This document shows, piece after piece, positions 28,545 to 37,279 of a stretch of DNA of 64,000 nt (positions within the stretch are counted from its first letter, which is position 1; every line of letters starts with the position of its first letter). The stretch spans positions 62,001 through 126,000 of the forward strand of contig JAJXWP010000007.1 of the NCBI GenBank assembly GCA_021781575.1. The letters run 5' to 3'. Source of the stretch: Pseudomonadota bacterium. GTDB lineage: Bacteria; Pseudomonadota; Alphaproteobacteria; Rhodospirillales; Magnetospirillaceae. The notes under the pieces are model-generated. The model searched no databases. It was not told where the DNA came from and saw only the letters and a list, made by a program, of their open reading frames with translations. A program made the position numbers and the translations under genes.

Positions 28545-29636
28545 TCAAACCGCATAGCGGGCCGCCTCATCGTCTTTCAGTTCCAGTCCCAGACCCGGAC
28601 GCGATGGATCGGGGCGCAGGCAACCCTCGACCGGGCTCGGCGCGCCGTCGAACAGCAGGCTTTCGATGCGGACATGGTCGTGGAAATATTCGATGTGCCG
28701 CGCCTTGGCCAAGGCGCAGCAGGGATGAACATGGATCGACGGGGCGGTATGGGCTGAAAGCGGCAGCCCGTAGGCCTGGCACAGCGCACCGGCTTGCATG
28801 AAGCCCGAAATGCCGCCGCAGCGGGTGGCGTCCGGCTGCAGCACGTCGACCGCTTCGGCTTCGAGCATTCGGCGAAAATAATGCAGGTCGTAGCCATATT
28901 CGCCGGCCGTCACCTCCATGCCGGCCGGCGCCCGGTCGCGCATGAGCCGCAGTCCGGCGAGGTCGTCCGACGACACCGGTTCCTCGAACCAGCGCACGCC
29001 GTAGCGGTAAAACGCCTCGGCCTTGGCCAGCGCCTGCTTGCGGTCATAGGCGCCATTGGCGTCGACGAACAGTTCCGCTTCACTTCCGATGGCCTCGCGC
29101 GCCGCTCGGACGCGCTCGAGGTCCGCCGCGGGTTGGCTGCCGACCTTCATCTTGACCCGGCCTATGCCCGCGCCGACCCACCCGGCCAGCTGCGACTGCA
29201 GGCGCTCGACGGTGTAGGAGGTGAAGCCGCCACTGCCGTAGATCGGGACTGCCTGGCGCACGGATCCCAGCAGGGAGAACAGCGGCAGGCCGAGACACCG
29301 CGCCTTGAGATCCCACAGCGCGGTGTCAACCGCGGAGATGGCCATCGAGACGAGGCCCCGGCGTCCCAGGTTGCGCACCGCCCGTGCCATGGCCTCGGCC
29401 GCGCCGGTGACCGCCATGGCGTCGCGGCCTTTGACGATCGCGGCCAGCTTGCTGTCGATCAGCCGGGCGGCCGAGGCATGACCGTAGGAGTAGCCGATGC
29501 CTCTCTCACCGGCCGCATAGAGGCGGACGACGATGATGGTCGTCGAATTCCAACTCAAGGTGCCGTCTGCCTCCGGCCCATCGGTGGGAATCTTGTAGGC
29601 GGCGGCCTCGACGCGATCGATGTTGGCTGTTTTCAT
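28545..29636 (-). CDS. Enolase-superfamily enzyme (mandelate racemase / muconate lactonizing type)
   Basis: A protein of about 363 residues with the N-terminal capping domain and the (beta/alpha)7 barrel of the superfamily. Visible motifs are VKMKVG (Lys base pair), FVDANGAY, WFEEPVSSDD and AGEYGYD, which supply the metal-binding Asp-Glu-Glu triad, and SAHTAPSIH with the barrel-end His. It should abstract a proton alpha to a carboxylate, for example in sugar-acid dehydration or racemisation. I chose the ATG at 29636; the upstream ATG at 29651 is 2 bp from the preceding stop. It sits between a TPP enzyme and a 2-hydroxyacid-dehydrogenase-like fusion, suggesting one short pathway. Confidence 0.88.
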   Translation of the reverse strand: MKTANIDRVEAAAYKIPTDGPEADGTLSWNSTTIIVVRLYAAGERGIGYSYGHASAARLIDSKLAAIVKGRDAMAVTGAAEAMARAVRNLGRRGLVSMAISAVDTALWDLKARCLGLPLFSLLGSVRQAVPIYGSGGFTSYTVERLQSQLAGWVGAGIGRVKMKVGSQPAADLERVRAAREAIGSEAELFVDANGAYDRKQALAKAEAFYRYGVRWFEEPVSSDDLAGLRLMRDRAPAGMEVTAGEYGYDLHYFRRMLEAEAVDVLQPDATRCGGISGFMQAGALCQAYGLPLSAHTAPSIHVHPCCALAKARHIEYFHDHVRIESLLFDGAPSPVEGCLRPDPSRPGLGLELKDDEAARYAV

Positions 29637-29653
29637 CGGCCCGACCGTCACGC

Positions 29654-31444
29654 TTAGCGGCCGGACGGCAGTACGCCGTCCGCCGCCTGCTTCACCGATT
29701 GCCAGACGATGCCGATGGCATCGCGATCTCCCTTGAGCAAGGCCTGGGCGTATTTCTTCGCCTGATCATATTTGATGTGGGGTGGCAGCGGCGGTACGTC
29801 GGGATCGGTGAGGGCGTCGATGATGCAGGGGCGGTCGGCGCTCAATGCCTCGTCCCAGGCGGGGCCGACCGCTTTCGGCGATTCCACCCGGATCCCCCTG
29901 AATCCGAGCAGTTCGGCGTAGCGGGCGTAATTGAATTCCTGGACGTCCTGCGAGGCCGGATATTTCGGGTCGCCGGCCAGGACGCGCTGTTCCCAGGTCA
30001 CCTGGTTGAGGTCGCCGTTGTTGAGAACCAGCACCACCAGACGCGGATCCCGCCAGCGCTGCCAGTACTTGGCGATGGTGATGAGGCTGTTGTTGCCCAG
30101 CATCTGCATCGCTCCGTCACCCACCAGGGCGATGGCCACACGGTCCGGAAAGGCGAACTTGGCGGCAAGGGCGTAGGGCACGCCCGGGCACATGGTGGCC
30201 AGGCCCCCCGACAGCGACGCCTTCATCCCACGGCGCAATTTCAGATCTCGGGCGAACCAGTTGGCGACGCTGCCCGAATCGGCACTGATGATGCAGTTGT
30301 CGGGAAGGCGTGGGGACAGTTCCCATAGCACACGCTGCGGATTGATCGGTGTGGCGGAACTCATCGCCCGCTCTTCGCACACCCCCCACCATGTCCGCAC
30401 GCTCTGCTCGATCTCCTCGCGCCAGGACCGGTCATGCTTGCGCTTGAGGAAGGGGATGAGGGCTTGCAAGGTGGCCTTGCTGTCGCCGATCAGGTTCAAT
30501 TCCATGGGATAGCGCATGCCCAGCATTCGGCCGTCGATGTCGATCTGGATGCCTCGCGCCTGACCTTCGGGCGGCAGGTATTCGGAATAGGGAAAAGATG
30601 AGCCGATCATCAGGAAGGTGTCGCAGCCGGTCATCAACTCCCAGGATGGGCGGGTTCCGAGCAGGCCGATCGAGCCGGTGACGAACGGCAGGTCGTCCGG
30701 CAGCGCGGCCCGCCCCAGCAACGCCTTGGCCACCCCCGCTCCCAGCAGGTCGGCGACTTCGATGACCTCGTCAGTGGCGTGCAGGGCGCCGGCGCCCACC
30801 AGCATGGCGACCCGCTTGCCCTCGTTCAGCGCTTCGGCGGCGCGCTTCAGATCGGCTTCCGCCGGCACCACCCGGGGCGGCGCGTAGCCGAGACCGGAAA
30901 AAACGGCGCCGTGCTTGCGCGGCGGCGTCGGCTTGGCGGGCATCTCCTGGATGTCTTCCGGCACGATGATGCAGGTGACCGTCCGTTCCGCCAGCGCAAT
31001 GCGGAGCGCGCGGTCGACCAAGTGGCGCGCCTGGGTCGGTTCGGTGCACATGTGGACGTATTCGTTGGCGACGTCCTTGAACAGCGAGACGAGATCGACC
31101 TCCTGCTGGTAGTCGCCGCCAAGCGACATGCGCTTCTGCTGGCCGACGATGGCGACCACCGGGGTGTGGTCCTTCTTGGCGTCGTATAGGCCGTTGAGCA
31201 GATGAATGGCGCCCGGCCCCGACGTCGCCATGCAGATACCGACTTCACCGGTCCATTTGGCGTGGGCGCAGGCGGCGAAGGCGGCGATTTCCTCGTGGGC
31301 GGTCTGGATGAACTCAAACCGCTCGCCGGCCCTGCCGAGGGCACCGAGGAAGCCGTTGATACCATCCCCCGGGTAGCCGTAGATCCGCCGCACTCCCCAT
31401 TCCTGAAGGCGGGACAGCATGTAGTCGGCGACCAACTGAGTCAT
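29654..31444 (-). CDS. Thiamine-diphosphate enzyme (pyruvate oxidase / acetolactate synthase-like)
   Basis: A 596-residue three-domain TPP enzyme. The N-terminal domain has YGYPGDGINGF and the cofactor-activating Glu in HEEIAAFAA (about residue 51). The central domain resembles the FAD/transhydrogenase fold. The C-terminal domain has the TPP/Mg motif VGDGAMQMLGNNSLIT. Relatives are PoxB-type pyruvate oxidases; a decarboxylase or ligase acting on another 2-keto acid is equally possible. GAGGAGGAG lies a few bases before the ATG and an EcfG-like promoter 41 bases upstream. It is the first gene of the minus-strand operon running to 24032. Confidence 0.88.
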   Translation of the reverse strand: MTQLVADYMLSRLQEWGVRRIYGYPGDGINGFLGALGRAGERFEFIQTAHEEIAAFAACAHAKWTGEVGICMATSGPGAIHLLNGLYDAKKDHTPVVAIVGQQKRMSLGGDYQQEVDLVSLFKDVANEYVHMCTEPTQARHLVDRALRIALAERTVTCIIVPEDIQEMPAKPTPPRKHGAVFSGLGYAPPRVVPAEADLKRAAEALNEGKRVAMLVGAGALHATDEVIEVADLLGAGVAKALLGRAALPDDLPFVTGSIGLLGTRPSWELMTGCDTFLMIGSSFPYSEYLPPEGQARGIQIDIDGRMLGMRYPMELNLIGDSKATLQALIPFLKRKHDRSWREEIEQSVRTWWGVCEERAMSSATPINPQRVLWELSPRLPDNCIISADSGSVANWFARDLKLRRGMKASLSGGLATMCPGVPYALAAKFAFPDRVAIALVGDGAMQMLGNNSLITIAKYWQRWRDPRLVVLVLNNGDLNQVTWEQRVLAGDPKYPASQDVQEFNYARYAELLGFRGIRVESPKAVGPAWDEALSADRPCIIDALTDPDVPPLPPHIKYDQAKKYAQALLKGDRDAIGIVWQSVKQAADGVLPSGR

Positions 31445-31485
31445 GTCTCCTCCTCGGCAGGCGCAACGTGGAAACCCGCTTGCGA

Positions 31486-31511
31486 AACCCGGCCTGCCTT
31501 GCCGTTGTTCC
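31486..31511 (-). promoter_or_regulatory. EcfG-like promoter (GGAAC-N17-GGTT) for the TPP-enzyme operon
   Basis: On the minus strand GGAAC at 31511-31507 and GGTT at 31489-31486 are 17 bases apart, one -10 base off the CGTT consensus. It ends 41 bases before the ATG of the TPP enzyme and would drive the five genes down to 24032. Confidence 0.5.
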
Positions 31512-31601
31512 GCGAGGCCGCGCGGTTTGCCGAATTGTCGGGCGAGTGATCGTTTTCGAACTGATGGAAGGGCCTTGGGCTTTTCCCCTCGCCGTGCCGG
31601 A

Positions 31602-33563
31602 TCAATCTGGCTGGTTGGGTGGGCTGCTCGGCGGGCTTCCGGTCTTGGCCTGCTCGATCAGTTGCCGGCACGGGCTGTTCTTGCCCAGGCCGAGATCAAT
31701 GAAGGGCAGGACCGCGGCGAACGGCGTGAGCAGCGCGCCGAGTGCCGCCGCCGCCGCGCCTTGGGCGCCCAGTTCGGCCGGATTGAGGCCGACCGACGGA
31801 TGCTTGAAACTGCCGCCGACGAGTACGTCGGAATGGACCTTGAACAGACTGGGCTGTTTGGGGTGTCCGGCCAGCTGCAGATGCAGCGTCTCATCGGCCA
31901 GATTGAGCCGGCCCTTGCCGGTGACGTCGCTGACCGTGGTGTCGAGCACCATCGGACTGACTGTGGCCAGCCCGTCGTGAACGTCGAGATCGGTCACCAG
32001 GCAGCGCACGCCCACCGGTTTGTCCTTGGTGGCGATCAGGCCGAGCGCCTTGCTGACATCCAGGCCGATGAGACGGACGATCAGGTCGCTGATGCTGCCG
32101 CCGGCCATGAATATCGACAGCCGTCCACTGGAATGGCCGATGATCTCGGCGGTCGAATCTCCGCTTCCCGTCAAGTCGACGCGCCCTGCCATGGTTCCTG
32201 CGGTCTCGTTGGCGAAGGGCGTGGCCTTCAGGAAGTCATGCAGCTTGATCTGGCTGAGCTTTAAGCGGAACTCCGCAGTCGGTTGGGGTTTGCGTCCATC
32301 CAAAGTGATGCTGCCGGCGACGTCGCCGCGAGCCAGGTCAAGGGACAGGAGATCGATGTGAGCCAGACCGTCGTCGATCTTCATCGCCACTTTCAGGTCG
32401 CTCATCGGAAGGTGGGGAGCCAGGACCCGTTCGCCGGTGAAATGGATATCCATGTCCATGGCGCGCAGCTTGTCGAGGTTGAACGGCACGTTGGGCAGCA
32501 CTCGCCCGGGCGGTGTGGCTTCCTGTTCATGGCCCGGCTTGATGCCGAGCAGGCCGGACAGATCCTTCACGTCGAGGGTTCGCGATCGGACGGTGGCGGT
32601 CAGCTTGGACCGGGGCTTGCTTTGCGTCAGCGACACATTGCCGGACAGGTCGCTGCCGCCGACCCGCCCGGCGAAATCGTGGAAGCTCCAGGTATTGCCC
32701 TGCTTCGCCAGGCGGCCTTGCAGCGAATAGGGCGCGGTATGGGGCAGAGGGATGCCGAAAATCGGGAAAACTTCGGCCATGTCGTTGCCCGCCAGATGCA
32801 TCGCCAGGTCGAAGCCGGCAAGCTGCAGCGGTTGGGTTACCGTACCGTCGACGCCGCCGTCGGTTTGGCCGATGCGGGCCTCGATACGGACCGGGTAGGG
32901 CTGGCTCTTGTTGCGCAGGGCGAGGATCGATCCGCCGTCGATGGTAAGGTGGAACGGCTCCGCGGCGAAAGTGCCGTGCCCTTCCAGACGTAGCTGCTGG
33001 TGTTCAGGTGCAACGCCGAGAGCCGTCGAGACCTGGCTGCTGAAGTCGATCTTGTTCGTCGGGTCCTTGTAGGTAAGGCGGCCGTGCTGGACCACCAGAT
33101 GCTCGATGATCGGCACTTGGGTGCGCTTCTTCGGCACGGTGGCGGCTTTGATCGCCTTGGCCTCGGGATTGGCGAAGCGCCAATTGGCCTCTCCTTTGGC
33201 ATTCTTTTCCAGGTCGAAATCCGGCTCGTCGAGTTGCAGCAGCGGCAGAACGGTGCGCCCCTTGAGAAGGGCAGGGAGATAGATGGCGATGACGAAGCGC
33301 TTCATCTGAACCATGTTCGGCTGGCTGCCCCAGGGGGTATTGGCTATCCGCACGTCGTCGGCGACGATGCGCAGCGTCTCGCCCAGATGCACCGAAAGCG
33401 GTCCGTCGACGGCGACGCCGCGGCCAAGGGCATCGCTGATGCGCCGGTCCAACGGGCCGCGGAGCCAGTTCCACGGAAAGAGGAAGGCGGCGACCGTCAC
33501 CAGGGCAACGAGAACAAGGATGATCCCGCCGGTCCAGGCGAGAATGCGAAGCGCTCGTTTCAT
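31602..33563 (-). CDS. AsmA-family envelope protein
   Basis: A 653-residue protein with one N-terminal membrane helix (about residues 11-31) and a long beta-rich periplasmic region. The conserved N-terminal pattern RRISDALGRGVAVDGPLSVHLG and the C-terminal AsmA-2-like repeats (LDTTVSDVTGKGRLNLADETLHLQLAG) identify the family, which is linked to lipid traffic and outer-membrane homeostasis. I chose the second ATG (33563) because GGAGG directly abuts the first one but is six bases from the second. It is divergent from the AI-2E-type transporter gene. The C-terminus is Pro-rich. Confidence 0.9.
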   Translation of the reverse strand: MKRALRILAWTGGIILVLVALVTVAAFLFPWNWLRGPLDRRISDALGRGVAVDGPLSVHLGETLRIVADDVRIANTPWGSQPNMVQMKRFVIAIYLPALLKGRTVLPLLQLDEPDFDLEKNAKGEANWRFANPEAKAIKAATVPKKRTQVPIIEHLVVQHGRLTYKDPTNKIDFSSQVSTALGVAPEHQQLRLEGHGTFAAEPFHLTIDGGSILALRNKSQPYPVRIEARIGQTDGGVDGTVTQPLQLAGFDLAMHLAGNDMAEVFPIFGIPLPHTAPYSLQGRLAKQGNTWSFHDFAGRVGGSDLSGNVSLTQSKPRSKLTATVRSRTLDVKDLSGLLGIKPGHEQEATPPGRVLPNVPFNLDKLRAMDMDIHFTGERVLAPHLPMSDLKVAMKIDDGLAHIDLLSLDLARGDVAGSITLDGRKPQPTAEFRLKLSQIKLHDFLKATPFANETAGTMAGRVDLTGSGDSTAEIIGHSSGRLSIFMAGGSISDLIVRLIGLDVSKALGLIATKDKPVGVRCLVTDLDVHDGLATVSPMVLDTTVSDVTGKGRLNLADETLHLQLAGHPKQPSLFKVHSDVLVGGSFKHPSVGLNPAELGAQGAAAAALGALLTPFAAVLPFIDLGLGKNSPCRQLIEQAKTGSPPSSPPNQPD

Positions 33564-33631
33564 TGCCATCCTCCGCTTCCGGTTTGGTCCGCCTCCGCCG
33601 CCGCTTCCACCATTCTTTTCCCGTCGGCGGC

Positions 33632-33656
33632 GGAACGGGGCGCACTCTGGGGCGTT
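33632..33656 (+). promoter_or_regulatory. EcfG-like promoter (GGAAC-N16-CGTT) for the AI-2E/PerM-type gene
   Basis: GGAAC at 33632-33636 and CGTT at 33653-33656 are 16 bases apart, an exact consensus match. The element lies 50 bases before the ATG at 33707, in the divergent gap with the AsmA gene. Confidence 0.7.
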
Positions 33657-33706
33657 CTTAGATGAGCCTTACAACGCTCAGCGGCCCCTAACGGTTTCGA
33701 GAGACA

Positions 33707-34717
33707 ATGGCGGAGACCGACCTAAGGCCGTTTGCGGCCCGAGTCGTGATTGTTCTCGGGATCGCCGCGGCCATGGCCATCCTGTGGACCGTCTCCGACG
33801 TGCTGGTGCTCGCTTTCGGCGGCATCCTCATGGCCACCGCCTTGCGGGCGCTGTCCGATCCGCTGGCCAGGCGGTCGTCCCTTTCGCCCCGGTTGGCCCT
33901 GGCGACCGTGCTGGTGGCGCTGGTGGCGGTCACGGCGGGGGTCGGGCTGGTGCTTGGCGAGCGGTTGACCCAGGAAGCCGGGCAGTTGCTGAAGATGGTC
34001 CCCGAAGCGATCGGCAAGGCGCGCACCTGGGCGCAAGGGTCGCCCCTCGGGCAGATCCTTTTGCACACGCTAGGCGGCACCGGAAAGCAGTCGCTGGCCG
34101 GGTTGGCAGGATTTGCCAGCGGGACATTCGGCATGCTTGCCGAGCTTCTGGTGGTTCTGTTTCTGGGAATCTACTTCGCCGTCGATCCCGAGCTCTATCG
34201 GCGCGGCGCGTTGCGGCTGGTTCCTCACTCGGCCCGCAAGCGTACCGACGCCGCCCTCGTTGCCGTCGGGCAGGCCCTGCGAAATTGGCTGCGCGGCCAG
34301 CTCGTTTCGATGGCGGTGGTCGGCGTGATCACTGGTGTCGGCCTTTGGCTGATGGGCGTGCGGCTCGCGCTGTCCCTCGGCGTGGTTGCCGGGCTGATGG
34401 AATTCATCCCGTTCGTCGGCCCATTCCTGGCGGCGATTCCGGCCATCCTGGTGGGGTTCGCGCAAGGGCCGACGGGAGCCCTTTGGGTCGCCGTATTCTA
34501 CCTGGGCATTCACCAACTCGAAGGAAATATCCTGATGCCGCTGGTTCAGCGTTGGGCGGTTTCTCTGCCGCCGGCGCTGGCGGTGGCCGCGGTCGTGGTG
34601 TTCGGCCTTCTGTTCGGCTTGTTCGGCGTCCTGTTCGCCACGCCGCTGATGATCGTCGTCATGGTGTTCATCCGCAAGCTCTACGTTGAACCGGTGATCG
34701 ACGAGGCGCCGCCATAA
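33707..34717 (+). CDS. AI-2E family transporter (PerM/YdgG-like)
   Basis: A 336-residue membrane protein with about seven to eight hydrophobic helices: two near the N-terminus, a soluble amphipathic stretch (about 88-135), then several helices ending in VVVFGLLFGLFGVLFATPLMIV. The GVVAGLMEFIPFVGPFLAAIPA motif is the family signature. Members export autoinducer-2 or act as Na+/H+ antiporters; the role here is not determined. A perfect EcfG-like promoter precedes it, so stress induction is likely. Confidence 0.88.
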   Translation: MAETDLRPFAARVVIVLGIAAAMAILWTVSDVLVLAFGGILMATALRALSDPLARRSSLSPRLALATVLVALVAVTAGVGLVLGERLTQEAGQLLKMVPEAIGKARTWAQGSPLGQILLHTLGGTGKQSLAGLAGFASGTFGMLAELLVVLFLGIYFAVDPELYRRGALRLVPHSARKRTDAALVAVGQALRNWLRGQLVSMAVVGVITGVGLWLMGVRLALSLGVVAGLMEFIPFVGPFLAAIPAILVGFAQGPTGALWVAVFYLGIHQLEGNILMPLVQRWAVSLPPALAVAAVVVFGLLFGLFGVLFATPLMIVVMVFIRKLYVEPVIDEAPP

Positions 34718-34884
34718 ATCCAGGTAGGGTGGCGCTCAGACGGTGGGTGGGTCGGATTGTCCCTCCCCGCCATATTTTCGCCCATCTGTCATAACACGAT
34801 ATGTGGCCGATCTTCCCCGGTCCGATGACGCCGGGCCGGGGAGCGGCTTCACGCCCGATCATCCCATTGGCAGGAGAGGGCTCC

Positions 34885-35307
34885 ATGAACGCTCAAGCTC
34901 GGCAATTTGTTGTTCCGATCCTCGCCGCCGTCGCGGCGGCGATCCCGTTGGCCGTCGCGCAAGCTGCGCCGGCTTCGTCCCAAACCGCCCTGACCAGCGC
35001 CGACCAGCTCGCCGACGCCACCAGCCGCCACGATCTGAATGCGGCGATCACCCAGTTGTCGACCCATCATCGTAGAGCCGCCCGCGATCGTCTGGAGCGG
35101 GCCGAGACCGCATTGCTCAATCGCGAAGTTTTGGACCTGGGGGCGGCGCTCAAACCCAACCGGCCGTTGCCGCAAACTCCGGCGATCGCCTCGATTGTCA
35201 AGGCCCGAACCGAGCTGGCCTCGGCCTCGCACGACCTGTCGCGGGCAAGCCAATCGGCCCAGGCGGCCGATCAGGATGTGGAATCCGAACTGGGTCCGGC
35301 GTCCTGA
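34885..35307 (+). CDS. Small secreted helical protein of unknown function
   Basis: A 140-residue protein with a clear Sec signal peptide (MNAQARQFVVPILAAVAAAI, then cleavage near AQAAPA). The mature part is about 115 residues, Ala-, Asp- and Arg-rich and probably all helical, with no Cys. I recognise no family. AGGAGAGGG lies just before the ATG at 34885, which fixes the start. It stands alone between the AI-2E-type gene and an inverted repeat. A periplasmic stress or chaperone-like role would fit the neighbourhood but has no direct support. Confidence 0.72.
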   Translation: MNAQARQFVVPILAAVAAAIPLAVAQAAPASSQTALTSADQLADATSRHDLNAAITQLSTHHRRAARDRLERAETALLNREVLDLGAALKPNRPLPQTPAIASIVKARTELASASHDLSRASQSAQAADQDVESELGPAS

Positions 35308-35335
35308 GAGATTACCCGGCAGCTGACTCGTCACC

Positions 35336-35380
35336 CGGCTCAGGATGACATGCCGTTAATGACCTCGTCATCCTGAGCCG
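35336..35380. repeat. 14-bp perfect inverted repeat (CTGAGCC...GGATGA family)
   Basis: CGGCTCAGGATGAC at 35336-35349 is the exact reverse complement of GTCATCCTGAGCCG at 35367-35380, with a 17-base loop. The right side continues AAGGCGAAGGATC, like the dispersed palindromic element often seen in intergenic regions of unrelated bacteria. It lies between the convergent secreted-protein and pqiC genes and could act as a bidirectional terminator. Confidence 0.75.
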
Positions 35381-35396
35381 AAGGCGAAGGATCCTG

Positions 35397-35975
35397 TCAG
35401 GGGTTGCTGGCCAGTGTTCGCGCCATCTCGGTGGCAAGCTGCCCCAGCAGTTGGCTCATCGCCACGGCTTCGGCGTCGGCGCCGGTGCCCGAGACGGTGG
35501 TTTCCAAGGCGATCGGACGAGACAGGTGCGGCTTCGCCGCGCCGGCCCTCAGCAGTGACCAGCTGCCGTGGAGGATGGCGTGGCCAGTTTCATCGGCGCC
35601 GAACTGCGCGATGGAGACGACGATCCGTTCGGTTTGTCGCGGAATTGGAGCGCTGGGCAGGACCACCTGATTGTCCGGCAGGCGACTTGCCAGATCCTCC
35701 GCCAGTACCTCGCGGGCCATGGCGCCGAGAGGCGCGGCCCAGCGGTCGCGGCTGCTGACCTCGACCGCCGTCTCGCCGGTGCGCCGCACCATTCCGCGCC
35801 GATCCAGAGCGGGAGGGATATGCACCGCGGCGACCGTCACCGGCAACGAAAGGGACGCGGTCTTACCGCCGGTGCCGGGGACGACGGCAAGGGCGTGGTA
35901 GCGGGTCGTCGGGCTGGTTCCGCAACCCGCCAGGGCCAATCCCGCCAGGCAGGCGGCGACAAGGGTGCATCTCAT
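35397..35975 (-). CDS. pqiC: PqiC-type outer-membrane lipoprotein
   Basis: A 192-residue lipoprotein. The signal peptide ends in the lipobox LAGC (Cys18), followed by the ABC-type transport auxiliary fold (YHALAVVPGT... and RIVVSIAQFGAD). PqiC anchors the PqiB needle at the outer membrane for phospholipid transport. It overlaps pqiB by 4 bp, in the conserved order A-B-C on the minus strand. Confidence 0.88.
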   Translation of the reverse strand: MRCTLVAACLAGLALAGCGTSPTTRYHALAVVPGTGGKTASLSLPVTVAAVHIPPALDRRGMVRRTGETAVEVSSRDRWAAPLGAMAREVLAEDLASRLPDNQVVLPSAPIPRQTERIVVSIAQFGADETGHAILHGSWSLLRAGAAKPHLSRPIALETTVSGTGADAEAVAMSQLLGQLATEMARTLASNP

Positions 35976-37279
35976 TGGCCGCCTCTACCCTCGATCATCG
36001 CTTCCGGATGCCGGTCCAGATAATTCGCCAGTTCGCGGACGGCGCGCGCGGCCTCGGTTATCTCGCTGGTTGCCGACTGCAGGCCGGTCTGGCTCGAAGC
36101 GCCGCCCAGCAACCGGTCGGCGGCCTTGGCCGTGCTCTCGGCCGCCTTGGCGGTGCGTTGGGCGGCTTTGGCCGCACTCTCCACGCGCGCCGCGGTTCGG
36201 CGCAGACTGTCGGCAAGTTTGGGAATTTGCGGGCCGGTGGCTGCCGTCGCCGCATGAATCCGCCGCAGGGTGGCGTCCATCTGGAGGAGCGCGTCCTTGA
36301 GCTGCGGCGAGGAGACGATATCGTCCAGATGGTGGCTGGTATCGAGCAGATTCTGGGCAATCCGTTCGAGCGGCAGGCTGTTGATGCGGTCGACGATGGA
36401 GTTCAATCCGCCGCCGGGGGCTGCGGGTATCTGTGGAATGCCGTGGACCACGGCCGGTTCCGCCGCGGTGGTGCCCGGGGCGATTTCAAGAGCCACCTGG
36501 GCGGTGCCGACAAGCGGCGGATTGCGGGACAGACGTGCGCGCAGGCCCTGGCGGATCAGGCGATCAATGGCTGACGCCAGCGCGGCGCCCCGGTCGGCGG
36601 CACCGGCACCTTCGATGTGAAACAGCGACGGATAGAGCGCCAAAGTGACCGGCGTCGACAGCTGACCGGTCCTGGCGTCGTAGTGGAACCCGACATCCTT
36701 GATTTCGCCGACCGGAAAGCCTCTCAGCTTGACCGGCTCGCCCTGCGTCAGCTCTCCGACCGCGCCTTTCAGCGATAGTCCGTAGATCAGCGGCGGCTCG
36801 GGGCCGCCGCTGATCACCGGCTTGCGCACCTTGCCGTCGAAATGGCTGGCCTTTTTGCCGGGTCCGGGTTCCATCATGACGGTAGGCCCCGACAGTACCG
36901 CCGTCAGGGAGGACAGGTCGGACAACTCGGGCGTGGCGCCGCGCAGCCAGAACTGCGTTCCCGATCTCAGGAATCTGGTGGCGCCGTCCTGGATATGGGC
37001 GGTCACTTCGACGGTCTTTCCGTCCTTGGCCAGCTTTATGCCTTTGACCCTGCCGATGTTCATGCCGCGATAAACGACGTTGGTGTTGCTTTGCTTCAAT
37101 CCGTGCACATCGGCGAAGCTGATGGTGATGTCCTCGCCTCCGGTCATCAGGCTGCGCAGCAGCCACCACGCCATCAGCAGGACGGCAGCCACAGGAATCG
37201 CCCAGATCCAGCCAGGCCACCAGCTGCGCCGCACGGCTGCCTTCGTTCGGGTCACCTCGGGGCGGTTGTCGTCGCTCAC
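35972..37279 (-). CDS. pqiB: PqiB-type MCE-domain lipid-transport protein
   Basis: A 435-residue protein with one N-terminal membrane helix (about residues 19-36) and at least two MCE domains: VVYRGMNIGRVKGIKLAKDG, then VKLRGFPVGEIKDVGFHYD. The C-terminal helical region (about 320-420) would form the tube-like needle. I chose the GTG at 37279 because it forms a GTGA overlap with the pqiA stop. E. coli PqiB has three MCE domains; only two are obvious here, so this protein is somewhat shorter than that reference. Confidence 0.9.
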   Translation of the reverse strand: MSDDNRPEVTRTKAAVRRSWWPGWIWAIPVAAVLLMAWWLLRSLMTGGEDITISFADVHGLKQSNTNVVYRGMNIGRVKGIKLAKDGKTVEVTAHIQDGATRFLRSGTQFWLRGATPELSDLSSLTAVLSGPTVMMEPGPGKKASHFDGKVRKPVISGGPEPPLIYGLSLKGAVGELTQGEPVKLRGFPVGEIKDVGFHYDARTGQLSTPVTLALYPSLFHIEGAGAADRGAALASAIDRLIRQGLRARLSRNPPLVGTAQVALEIAPGTTAAEPAVVHGIPQIPAAPGGGLNSIVDRINSLPLERIAQNLLDTSHHLDDIVSSPQLKDALLQMDATLRRIHAATAATGPQIPKLADSLRRTAARVESAAKAAQRTAKAAESTAKAADRLLGGASSQTGLQSATSEITEAARAVRELANYLDRHPEAMIEGRGGQ

